Both the position numbers and the translations under genes were made by a program. Shown one piece after another: positions 15,587-22,714 of a stretch of 25,506 bases of DNA; position 1 is the first letter of the stretch; the number at the start of each line of letters is the position of its first letter. The stretch comes from a virus, in IMG/VR virus record IMGVR_UViG_3300036715_002701, positions 1 to 25,506 of that record, one strand, 5' to 3'. The notes under the pieces are model-generated. The model had not been told where the DNA came from. It saw only the letters and a program-made list of their open reading frames with translations, and did not search any database.

Positions 15587-17155
15587 TTATAACGACTTGA
15601 CGGGCACCATCCCGTGCTTCTCTACTAGCTTGCGGTGTACAGCTTCCGCAGACGGTGCGTGGTCACCGATAACCACGTGCGTGATTCCATGCACGTGGCG
15701 CCCGTGAGCGTATCCGGCTTCGCGCAGAGCTTGCCCGATACCCTTCTTGGAGTGGTTATCGTGGGTAGTAGATTCCATCATAGTTAAATGCGGAATCGCA
15801 CCGTCACGATTAACGTCCATCGATGCCGCGCCCACAGGGCGGCCTTGGTGAGTCGCCGTTATCGCAAACGAAGTTCCATTGGCACCCGGACGCTCACGTA
15901 AGTGGATTTTGTATCCTTCCTTGATAGACTTCACCGGCAACAAATGTGAATAGTCGTAGGACTTGCGGGGGCGTGGGGCACTCCCTTCCGGTTCAGACTT
16001 ATTCAAAGTTTTGTGCGTCGGTAATTTAGCCATATCTTCCGGCGAAGTGTTTTCTTCTGCATAACGGATCATGTTTGGGATGGCGTTCTTGGAGTCTTCT
16101 AATTCATACATAGGCAAGTGGTGTTCCATCCCTAGCGCACGAGCGACGTGGGCGTTGCAGTGTGCACAAGAACCATCCGGACGCAAGTGCTGATCCATTT
16201 CGTGCGGTTGGTACTCGTGACCGACCGGTTCTGCCGGGAAAACAGGAGTTTCCGGCGTTGGCGTAAAGACTCCTCTGTATTTTCCCGTCAAATAGTCTTG
16301 TGGATCATAAAGAGACACTGCTTGATTGGTGTGCTCACTTGACCTCTTGTAGTGACGCTGTTTTCCACTGTTTGGTGACCAATATCTTTCTTCTTGTTCT
16401 TTCCAAGGCGCGTTGTCAAACTGCCCTTGCTTGAACTTTTGCATTCCCATGTTGTGGTGATAGTCGGACAAGCCTTCATGGTCTACTTTTGCTTGATTCA
16501 AAGCTTGATAAATACGCGCTGGCGAAAAAGTAGCGATGGTCGTGTCTCGAAACTTGCCGTCCGCTTTGGCCAAACGTAGTTGTACCACGCGGGCCAAAAC
16601 TTGCTTGACGAATTCGGTTTCTTGTGGAGTGTATTCGGTCTTGCCCAGTTTGGCTTTTTCAGCGCGATATATAGCCATAGGATCGTTTTCGGTTGCATTA
16701 AATCGAGCCCCAGCTTTAGCTTCGTTCGCTGGGATCTTAGGATGCTGTGGATTAGCGGCTCGCTCGTACAGTTCATGCAACCAAGGTTTTGACGGATCGT
16801 CAAATAGTCCAAATTCTCTTTCGCCAGGGTGAGCCAAGCCGGACTCTTCTCCAAATTGATCAATTGCCTCACGACAATGCGCACACTTTCCTGTTTTTGG
16901 ATTAATTTGAATATCTAACGGATGTTTACGCCCGACCGCAGGGATTTTGTAAGCTTTTGGGTAGGTGGCGCTCTCGCCATTCATTTGAAGGTCGTTAATA
17001 GCCTTACTGTGTGCATTAGCAGGCAAGTAATGAACCATACGGTCTTCGTATCGATTCGGGCCTTGGATACTATTTGCCATATCCCAATGTGATTGGCGAG
17101 CACTTTCATGGTCACCACGTAGTCTATTTACTAGATCGTCAAAACTTTCAGCCAT
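15587..17155 (-). CDS. Two CAHC modules fused to a GNAT acetyltransferase-like domain
   Basis: I choose ATG at 17155 (MAESFDDLVN, 522 residues) because AAGGAG lies directly upstream and the frame then starts 2 bases after the preceding stop; an upstream ATG would add 13 residues without an RBS. Domains in order: CAHC module D (5-185, CAHC at 91-94), module E (215-388, CAHC at 330-333), and residues about 410-522, a GNAT-like fold: strands, then the acetyl-CoA loop HSKKGIGQAL (468-477) on a helix, then THVVIGDHA and a helix ending in KHGMVPV. GNATs transfer acetyl from acetyl-CoA to amines; the substrate here is unknown. Motifs LGKTE (170-174), LAKAD (195-199) and LNKSE (384-388) lie between the domains. 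GNAT call is strong in pattern; its role in the virion or host is inference. Confidence 0.65.
   Translation of the reverse strand: MAESFDDLVNRLRGDHESARQSHWDMANSIQGPNRYEDRMVHYLPANAHSKAINDLQMNGESATYPKAYKIPAVGRKHPLDIQINPKTGKCAHCREAIDQFGEESGLAHPGEREFGLFDDPSKPWLHELYERAANPQHPKIPANEAKAGARFNATENDPMAIYRAEKAKLGKTEYTPQETEFVKQVLARVVQLRLAKADGKFRDTTIATFSPARIYQALNQAKVDHEGLSDYHHNMGMQKFKQGQFDNAPWKEQEERYWSPNSGKQRHYKRSSEHTNQAVSLYDPQDYLTGKYRGVFTPTPETPVFPAEPVGHEYQPHEMDQHLRPDGSCAHCNAHVARALGMEHHLPMYELEDSKNAIPNMIRYAEENTSPEDMAKLPTHKTLNKSEPEGSAPRPRKSYDYSHLLPVKSIKEGYKIHLRERPGANGTSFAITATHQGRPVGAASMDVNRDGAIPHLTMMESTTHDNHSKKGIGQALREAGYAHGRHVHGITHVVIGDHAPSAEAVHRKLVEKHGMVPVKSL
15992..16513 (-). repeat. CAHC module E (diverged copy)
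   Basis: Residues about 215-388: hairpin with HHNMGMQKFKQGQFD, HEMDQHL, GSCAHC, then a diverged C-terminal part ending at LNKSE. The PGEMELH segment is absent. Confidence 0.65.
16601..17143 (-). repeat. CAHC module D (complete copy)
   Basis: Residues about 5-185: FDDLVNRL, hairpin, HPLDIQI, GKCAHC, LAHPGEREF, PWLHELY, NPQHPKIP, DPMAIY, KAKLGKTEY. It matches modules B and C segment by segment. Confidence 0.8.
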
Positions 17156-17157
17156 TT

Positions 17158-18426
17158 TTACTCCTTGGATAAAGCGTCCATACAATGTGCGCACGTGGTC
17201 CCGTACTCCGAACCGTCTGGAGTAACCATTGCGTCCAAGTGGTGATTGCCACGGTGGGAAGGGGAGTCGTTAGAAAAGCGCTCGTGACGTTCGGTGTGAG
17301 CGGGTGACAAAAGCTGTTCGGCCAACAAAGCGTGCCCCACGCCCCCGTGATTTTCGTCAGCGTGGTCCAACAAACGACGAATGATCATGGTGTGCTGGGC
17401 GCACTGGTTGTAATGACGTTGTGCGTCATCGGGGCACGATTGCAAAAATTCCCCTAATGTGTGATGGTGACGCTGCGCTTCAAGGTGGTCTGCGATCAAG
17501 TCTCCGATGACACGGATTGGCCCACCGTTCCCGTCGTTGTGCGGATCCATGTTGGCGCCCATTTCGGCCAACATTTCTTCTACGGTACGGTCGTCCGACA
17601 AGTCTGAAGAATCCGACAAAGCGTCCGGTGAAAAATCGTCGAATTTGGTCAAAGGCTGTGTGGCGTCTTCGGCCTTGGACATACCCACCGGCTTGTACTT
17701 GAAGTCCCCTTCCTTGCCGCCGTGCTTCAAGTGCAAGAACCACTGGACGTAAGCGTCATTAGCTACAGTCTTGGGGTCTTGCAACCCATGGTGATTTGCA
17801 CCGTGACGCCACGCAAATGCCTTACGGGCGTCGTCTGGGAAAAACTTTCCGATACGATCCCATGTAGTGTTGGCTAGCTTATTATAAAAAGCGTGGTCAT
17901 TGCGCATCTTTTCAGTAAACTTCAAGTCATCATCGGCAACGTGCGGGTATTCTTGCTGCAGAGCCTTGGTCTTGTTGTAAACTTCCTTAGCTGTGAACGG
18001 TCTTAAGCCCACGGTCCCTTGCGCTGTATAGAACGGTCCACGTGAATCGGGATAGTGGTTTACGTTCTTACCCCAGTGTGATTCTTGGAAGGCCAAGTGG
18101 TGTAGATCGGGGTTCATTTCAATCCACAAATCTGGTTGGTTACCTTCAGAACCATCGGGTGAGTGCCACAACGTATGCAAGTGCTTATCGTTGACGGCGC
18201 CAGCGCCCGCTCCTTTGCCCACCTCTTGCATCAAGTGGTTCGACGGATGAGCTACAGGCTCCGGAGACGAAGTCGTCTGTGCGGGGCTGCTAGCGTGCGT
18301 GGTGGCTTCTTTTGGTGCAGCGTGTTGCATGTGTGCTGCACCAAAACCGCCCGACATCAATAGCGCTGCCGCAGCACCCGCTGCTTTGGGTAGTCCTTTT
18401 TCTAGTGGTTCTTTTTCAGTATCCAT
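17158..18426 (-). CDS. Lysozyme/transglycosylase-like protein with C-terminal CAHC module
   Basis: A 422-residue protein. Residues 11-33 are Ala/Gly/Leu-rich and mildly hydrophobic. Residues about 108-235 resemble a virion lytic transglycosylase (SLT/goose lysozyme type): AFQESHWGKN (112-121) with E115 as candidate catalytic acid, AQGTVGLRPFTAKEV (135-149) in the place of the usual G-x2-GLMQ-x-P-x-TA, and KAFAWRHGANHHG (202-214) in the place of the late A-x-A-Y/W-x2-G motif. Such domains cut peptidoglycan during DNA entry. A border motif MSKAED (249-254) follows, then an acidic linker and module F (303-422, CAHC at 412-415) at the very C-terminus. TAATG overlap with the upstream gene and GGAGGA in its end imply coupling. 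The enzyme call needs a profile search. Confidence 0.6.
   Translation of the reverse strand: MDTEKEPLEKGLPKAAGAAAALLMSGGFGAAHMQHAAPKEATTHASSPAQTTSSPEPVAHPSNHLMQEVGKGAGAGAVNDKHLHTLWHSPDGSEGNQPDLWIEMNPDLHHLAFQESHWGKNVNHYPDSRGPFYTAQGTVGLRPFTAKEVYNKTKALQQEYPHVADDDLKFTEKMRNDHAFYNKLANTTWDRIGKFFPDDARKAFAWRHGANHHGLQDPKTVANDAYVQWFLHLKHGGKEGDFKYKPVGMSKAEDATQPLTKFDDFSPDALSDSSDLSDDRTVEEMLAEMGANMDPHNDGNGGPIRVIGDLIADHLEAQRHHHTLGEFLQSCPDDAQRHYNQCAQHTMIIRRLLDHADENHGGVGHALLAEQLLSPAHTERHERFSNDSPSHRGNHHLDAMVTPDGSEYGTTCAHCMDALSKE
17161..17520 (-). repeat. CAHC module F (C-terminal, truncated copy)
   Basis: Residues about 303-422: hairpin (DLIADHLEAQRHHHTLGEF), HHLDAMV, then CAHC and six more residues to the stop. 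The segments that follow CAHC in modules B, C and D are missing. Confidence 0.65.
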
Positions 18427-19934
18427 TATTGTCCTCCATTTGGACGGAACTTGTTTTCAGACAACCACGATTCGTCAGCTTGCTCAGCCATTCGACGCAT
18501 GTGCTTGGCTGCCGACTTCAAGCGTGTGTCAAATCCACGACGCATGTCATCCGTAATCGGGCGACCTGTTCCTGCTTGCAAGTTATCGAAGAACTTTTTA
18601 CGGTGATCTTCATCGTTCAAGTGCGAGAACAAATAACCGATAGCCTCTTCGTCCGGATGATTTCCTTTTGCTGCGCCAACATGATGTGTCTTAGGGGAAA
18701 TCGGTGCGTCGGGATGTACCCCCGGATTTGGAAAATAACGTTTACGTAAGTTACGTACCGTATCACGGGTTTTGGCGTCTGGGATTGATTCAATCAAATT
18801 CGTTGATAGATTTTTGCGCGCTGCTGGTCCATACTTAGAATGAACTTGGTTTAAAGTAGCATGCCAGTTTTCGTGATTTTCGATGCCCGGCTCGTGGGTT
18901 TCTTGTTTGATGTATCCTAGCTTGGGCGCATCAGGCAATGGTGACGCTACAGCCGCACGATTGTGGGTGCCTTGATACGTCTGCAATACTTTCTTGTAAC
19001 GGTCGGGGAATGACGCTCCGGGACTTTTGCGCGCTGTAGCATGTGCAATCAACTTTTGCTTCAAGTCGGTCTGGGCCGGATTGGTGATAGGGATTTGACG
19101 CGTGGTATCCTTGACCCCTAACTTGGGCATAGCAAAAGGCGTTTGGGCTTTGGCCATGGGCGCCTTGCGACGGTTCTGGAACAAAGCGGGGACAGCCGTT
19201 CCTGCTTGACGCTGAAAGTGCTTGTACGCTATACGGTTATGATCATCGTGCGCCATCTCTTCGTTCGGAGTCAACATCATAAGATTGGTCGTCATAGCAC
19301 GAGTCTCAGGATCATTTAAGTGAGAAATCGTGTTGGCGATTATTTCTTCGTTGAAGGCGTCGGAATCGTCTGGATCGTATCCTAAACTTTTGGTGTGCTC
19401 AACCAAGTGCTTGAAAGTGTTTTCAGGCAGCCCTTTGATCATGTGATTGATCAAAGCTCGCTTCCCCTTAAGACCATAACGATGCCCGACTTCAGCAAAA
19501 GCTGCGTGTTGAGCTTCGTGATGGGTAGTCCCATTCAGACTTTTGTTAGTGTATGGGGCCAGCGGTAAACCCGCTTCACGAAATTTGTCGAAGTAAGTGG
19601 GCGAGCGAGCAAATCCCGTTTTGGCGGTTTGCCCAGCTACATTCAAATCGGTTAGCTCGGGTTCAGTACCGGATTCGTGCCCCAAACGATGATCAGCAAT
19701 CTTTTGTTGACGAGGAGTAGAAATTGTTTGAATATTATGTTCGTGACGACCAATCCCTAAGCCTGGGAAAGCAAAGCTCGGACGTGACTTAGCCAAGTCT
19801 TCGGACTTTTTGACGTGCTCAGGTAGCTTGCCATGCGTCACAGAAGCCCAATGCGCTGCCGTACCTTTAGGTAGCTCTCCGGCGGCTTCCTTGGCATAAA
19901 TCAAACGGCGCTGTGCTTGGCTGCGAAATGGCAT
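18426..19934 (-). CDS. Tandem HExxH metallopeptidase-like protein
   Basis: A 502-residue protein. The N-terminus MPFRSQAQRRLIYA..., ending LPEHVKKSE (37-45), is a short basic segment seen at the start of other phage proteins. Then follow two related domains. Each begins with AK-[S/A]-x3-FA-x-P-x-LG (48-60 and 261-273), carries HExxH (H139-E140-A-Q-H143 and H354-E355-N-W-H358), and later EE-[I/A]-I-x3-[I/F]-SHLND (196-208 and 429-441), the second E being a candidate third zinc ligand 58 and 75-76 residues on. That is the gluzincin pattern HExxH...E. The duplication is clear; whether both are active peptidases and on what substrate is unknown. Its stop overlaps the next start. It could process neighbouring virion proteins or act in the host. 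Confidence 0.6.
   Translation of the reverse strand: MPFRSQAQRRLIYAKEAAGELPKGTAAHWASVTHGKLPEHVKKSEDLAKSRPSFAFPGLGIGRHEHNIQTISTPRQQKIADHRLGHESGTEPELTDLNVAGQTAKTGFARSPTYFDKFREAGLPLAPYTNKSLNGTTHHEAQHAAFAEVGHRYGLKGKRALINHMIKGLPENTFKHLVEHTKSLGYDPDDSDAFNEEIIANTISHLNDPETRAMTTNLMMLTPNEEMAHDDHNRIAYKHFQRQAGTAVPALFQNRRKAPMAKAQTPFAMPKLGVKDTTRQIPITNPAQTDLKQKLIAHATARKSPGASFPDRYKKVLQTYQGTHNRAAVASPLPDAPKLGYIKQETHEPGIENHENWHATLNQVHSKYGPAARKNLSTNLIESIPDAKTRDTVRNLRKRYFPNPGVHPDAPISPKTHHVGAAKGNHPDEEAIGYLFSHLNDEDHRKKFFDNLQAGTGRPITDDMRRGFDTRLKSAAKHMRRMAEQADESWLSENKFRPNGGQ
18525..19157 (-). repeat. Metallopeptidase-like domain 2
   Basis: Residues about 260-470, starting MAKAQTPFAMPKLG. Contains HENWH at 354-358 and DEEAIGYLFSHLND at 428-441. 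It repeats domain 1 in motif order. Confidence 0.65.
19200..19796 (-). repeat. Metallopeptidase-like domain 1
   Basis: Residues about 47-245, bounded by AKSRPSFAFPGLG and ending before MAKAQTPFAMP. Contains HEAQH at 139-143 and NEEIIANTISHLND at 195-208. Confidence 0.65.
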
Positions 19935-19949
19935 ATGGTCCTCAAAAAC

Positions 19950-20798
19950 TTAGATCGTCGACACCATAATTTGACGACCAAACAACCCACGAATTTGCTT
20001 GGCCAATTCTTCTTTGCGAGTCAACAGCCCGTCCAAGCGATTCTGCAGAATTTGCGGGTTCAAGGATTGCGATTGGCTCATTCCGTCCAACGATAAGCTG
20101 TAAGAGGACTGGAAGAACCAAGCAAAGATCAAGCCTAACACATGGCAAGCTACAATGGTCCCAATCAAATCATTAATGATGTACGGCAGTTGTCCGTTAG
20201 GGAAGCCGGTGGTGTACAAAATCGTAAAGTAAGCAGGCATCCAATAGTTACCGGTCATCATGGCGGCGAACATCGCGCCCACAGCTTCACCTCCGGGCAC
20301 TACGAAAGCGGAGTCCGTGGAAGACGCCCCGAACCCGAACGGAATTGAATAGATCAAACCACGATTGAAGTTACGGTTGTCGATCCAATCAGTATTAATG
20401 TCGTAGGACGTAGCGTTGTTGGTCAATTCAATAGACAACTTGTCTACAGACGCGATTGGCTTGTGTGGCATGCGGAAGTACCCGAACTGAACGAAGTGGT
20501 TACGGTCGTACGGTTGACCTCCACGACGTTGGACAGGAAAGATGTCGATCTTTAAAATCATTTCCGCTTCGTTAACAGCTTGCTTAATAAAATCTTCCAA
20601 CATCGGGTCGGTAATGACGTCGCGCTTTTTGGTAATGGGATTGATGAAGAAGGATTGGGTAGGTAAGCCCAACAGATAACGTTGGCGGACCAAGGTCGGG
20701 GTCAACAACGGTTCATAACGCTGAAAACCGTCGGTATCGACGGCATCGCGTGGGAACATAGACGACCCAGCTTTTTTAGAGTTAGTATACTTAGCCAT
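19950..20798 (-). CDS. Probable head-tail connector (adaptor) protein
   Basis: A 282-residue protein. Residues about 65-83 (DPMLEDFIKQAVNEAEMIL) form the helical start typical of phage head-tail connector proteins, followed by strands (FGYFRMPHKPIASVDKL, SIELTN) and helices near 180-230. Connectors of the gp6/gp15 type sit between portal and tail. Here it is followed by the peptidase/CAHC genes and the neck genes, which fits. RBS TAGGAGAATC is directly before ATG, and 15 bases separate its stop from the peptidase gene's start. The family was recognised from the D-x-x-x-E-x-F-I-x-x-A pattern and context, not from a search. Confidence 0.55.
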   Translation of the reverse strand: MAKYTNSKKAGSSMFPRDAVDTDGFQRYEPLLTPTLVRQRYLLGLPTQSFFINPITKKRDVITDPMLEDFIKQAVNEAEMILKIDIFPVQRRGGQPYDRNHFVQFGYFRMPHKPIASVDKLSIELTNNATSYDINTDWIDNRNFNRGLIYSIPFGFGASSTDSAFVVPGGEAVGAMFAAMMTGNYWMPAYFTILYTTGFPNGQLPYIINDLIGTIVACHVLGLIFAWFFQSSYSLSLDGMSQSQSLNPQILQNRLDGLLTRKEELAKQIRGLFGRQIMVSTI

Positions 20799-20813
20799 GA
20801 TTCTCCTAAAAGC

Positions 20814-21224
20814 TTAGCAACCCGGATTAACAGACGATACGCGGATAACATTACCTGCGTAACCGTTGATGACAGTTGATCCATCCATCAACACCATCTT
20901 AACAGACATATTGCCCGCTAAAGTATCGGAAGGCATTAAAGCCATAGACCAAATGGACGTATCGTTGGCCGACACCAAAGTGGCGTAACGAGTGATCGAT
21001 AACGCTTGGTTGATCGATGTGATGGTAATAGACAAAATGGCGGTAGGGGGTGGGTGATAAGCCAACCCTGTAGGGTTGTATCCCGCATACGCCGAATTGA
21101 CGGACGTATCTACCAATTGGAAGTACAACGTCGGCGTGTCTCCTTGAGAAAAGAAGAACGCGTCGTTGAAAGTAAAAGTATTGATAGACGCAAATCCAGA
21201 AAGTGGACGTAAAGATAGAACCAT
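20814..21224 (-). CDS. Small beta-rich protein, probable virion component
   Basis: A 136-residue protein rich in Ser, Thr, Ile and aromatics (FNDAFFFSQGDTPTLYFQLVD; ILSITITSINQALSITRYA), with regular strand alternation and no catalytic motif, consistent with a beta-sandwich, Ig-like or decoration domain. RBS AAAGGAATAA precedes ATG. It ends 15 bases before the connector gene. A strong hairpin 39-71 bases upstream of the start separates it from the ThyX/phosphoesterase block, so it may begin a separate transcript. No family recognised. Confidence 0.5.
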   Translation of the reverse strand: MVLSLRPLSGFASINTFTFNDAFFFSQGDTPTLYFQLVDTSVNSAYAGYNPTGLAYHPPPTAILSITITSINQALSITRYATLVSANDTSIWSMALMPSDTLAGNMSVKMVLMDGSTVINGYAGNVIRVSSVNPGC

Positions 21225-21262
21225 AGTTATTCCTTTGGTGCCAAAGATTACCTTATAACGTG

Positions 21263-21295
21263 CAACGGCCCCGTTCTTAAAGAACGGGGCCGTTG
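21263..21295. terminator. Strong GC-rich hairpin, candidate terminator or processing site
   Basis: A perfect 16-bp inverted repeat (CAACGGCCCCGTTCTT and AAGAACGGGGCCGTTG) around a single base. It lies 17 bases after the 193-residue gene's stop and 39 bases before the next gene. Neither side has a long T tract, so termination is less certain than at 1697-1734; an RNA stability or processing hairpin is possible. Confidence 0.6.
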
Positions 21296-21311
21296 GTGAT
21301 TGACTTATACC

Positions 21312-21893
21312 TTACTTTCCTAAGACCGGCTGTACACGTCCATCTAACGACCATCTGTTAGACAGTGCTACTTCCTTTACGTGCAAGTGTTGTAGACGTG
21401 GGGCCTTGCCCGGAGTCACGTCGGCCATTTCGTATCCGCCCCAAAAGTGGAAGAACACTTTTTGGCCATTTTGGATATCCAAGCGCAACGGTGACGCGTA
21501 ATCAATGTGCCCTTCTACGTGCAAGAAACCACCTACGACCGTAGTCACGCCCGAGCCGATCAAAACGCCGTCGGCATCTTTGATGTCCACGAACCCTTCA
21601 ACGATTTGTGCGCCCGCAAACGAGCCGCTGATTTGACCACCGGACTCTAACTTCAAAACGTCGCCCGATACAGAAAACAGCTTGGCGTCTTGTAGGGGGA
21701 CTTCCTTCACCGGAGCCAGATCGTCCACAACAACTTCGTCCAGCGGCGGTCGAACGACCGGAACTTGGACAACTTCGTCCACTACGGGGGCAGACGCCAC
21801 CACTTCATCGGTCACACCTTTTTGAGCCAACTTTTGCTCTTGTGGGACTCCACCCAACACATCTTGACCCATTGGATCGATATCTACGCTCAT
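21312..21893 (-). CDS. Unknown protein with disordered N-terminus and beta-rich C-terminus
   Basis: A 193-residue protein. Residues 1-68 are Val/Pro/Asp-rich with repeated DEVV elements (29-32, 38-41, 52-55) and appear disordered; residues about 70-193 alternate strands (LKLESGGQISGSFAGAQIV, HIDYASPLRLDIQNGQKVFF). There is no catalytic motif. The start overlaps the stop of the metallophosphoesterase gene by ATGA, and AAAGGAGCC lies before it, so it is translated with that gene. It may be a structural protein despite its metabolic neighbours. Confidence 0.5.
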   Translation of the reverse strand: MSVDIDPMGQDVLGGVPQEQKLAQKGVTDEVVASAPVVDEVVQVPVVRPPLDEVVVDDLAPVKEVPLQDAKLFSVSGDVLKLESGGQISGSFAGAQIVEGFVDIKDADGVLIGSGVTTVVGGFLHVEGHIDYASPLRLDIQNGQKVFFHFWGGYEMADVTPGKAPRLQHLHVKEVALSNRWSLDGRVQPVLGK

Positions 21894-22702
21894 TTTGGCT
21901 CCTTTACAGCATCAAAAACCTTGTTTAGTTCCGCTTGACGGGAAGGGACTACCGTTTTGTTAAACGGCTTGCTGAAATCAATATCCCAAACGTATGGCTG
22001 AAAACCGACGTTGTAGTTAACGTCCATCATAGCCGCATTATTGAAGATTACGTTATTTTGCACCAATGATCCGCCCGCCTCGTGGATGTGCCCGAACACA
22101 TGCAACCGCAAGTGTTGTTTTTCGGGAGGTTGAAGATCCTCTAGACTGTCCCAATGTTTGTCTTGCGTCGTCAGTTGGTCTACACGGGCCCGCAAAGCCG
22201 TAGAACCCGCGTGGATTTCCGGTGAAATATCCCAATCGATTCGACGCTTGGATCCCGGACGACCAACACGATCCAACACGCCATTAGGAGGCGTGTGCGT
22301 GATGAGCACTTGCGTATCATCCGGGATGCCCTTGTAAAACTCTTCCAGTTCGTACTCTTCGCGCATAAAAGCCCACTGACCAAACGTAGGAGAGTATGGG
22401 CTGCCCCAAAACTTCACACCGTCGACCGTGATGGCTTCGTTGTGGAGCAAGTGAGCGTTGGGGGACTTGTCCAGCAAGTAGTCCACCATCCGCGGCATAG
22501 ACAAGCCAAAATCATGGTTGCCCGCCACCATGATAACGTGAGCGAATTCTTTGGACTGACGTTTAACCCACAGGTGCGTCAAAGCCAATTCGCTTTCCGT
22601 TCCACGGTACGTAAAATCTCCAGCACACACCAACACATCGCCTTTGGGCAGAGAAATTTCCTTGGCTTTGCAGTGCAAATCCGACACGCATACGATTTTC
22701 AT
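21890..22702 (-). CDS. MPPED-like calcineurin-type metallophosphoesterase
   Basis: A 270-residue protein with the full set of dimetal phosphoesterase motifs: D8-x-H10 (SDLH), GD at 28-29, GNHD at 61-64, H136 in LITHTPP, and GH-x-H at 204-207 (VFGHIHEAG). FWGSPYSPTFGQW (98-110), HTPPNG and FNNAAMMDVNY are characteristic of the MPPED/class III cyclic-nucleotide phosphodiesterase-like subgroup. It probably hydrolyses a phosphodiester or phosphomonoester, perhaps a nucleotide second messenger, but the substrate is not known. It lies 12 bases downstream of the ThyX gene and overlaps the next gene by ATGA. Cytoplasmic, since no signal peptide or membrane segment is seen. A role against nucleotide signalling in the host is conceivable and untested. 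Confidence 0.85.
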   Translation of the reverse strand: MKIVCVSDLHCKAKEISLPKGDVLVCAGDFTYRGTESELALTHLWVKRQSKEFAHVIMVAGNHDFGLSMPRMVDYLLDKSPNAHLLHNEAITVDGVKFWGSPYSPTFGQWAFMREEYELEEFYKGIPDDTQVLITHTPPNGVLDRVGRPGSKRRIDWDISPEIHAGSTALRARVDQLTTQDKHWDSLEDLQPPEKQHLRLHVFGHIHEAGGSLVQNNVIFNNAAMMDVNYNVGFQPYVWDIDFSKPFNKTVVPSRQAELNKVFDAVKEPK

Positions 22703-22714
22703 TGGGTTCCTTGG

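Noticed and set aside
17156-17194. An upstream ATG start adding 13 residues to the GNAT/CAHC protein.
   Set aside because: It would overlap the preceding gene by 37 bases and lacks an RBS, while the ATG at 17155 has AAGGAG.
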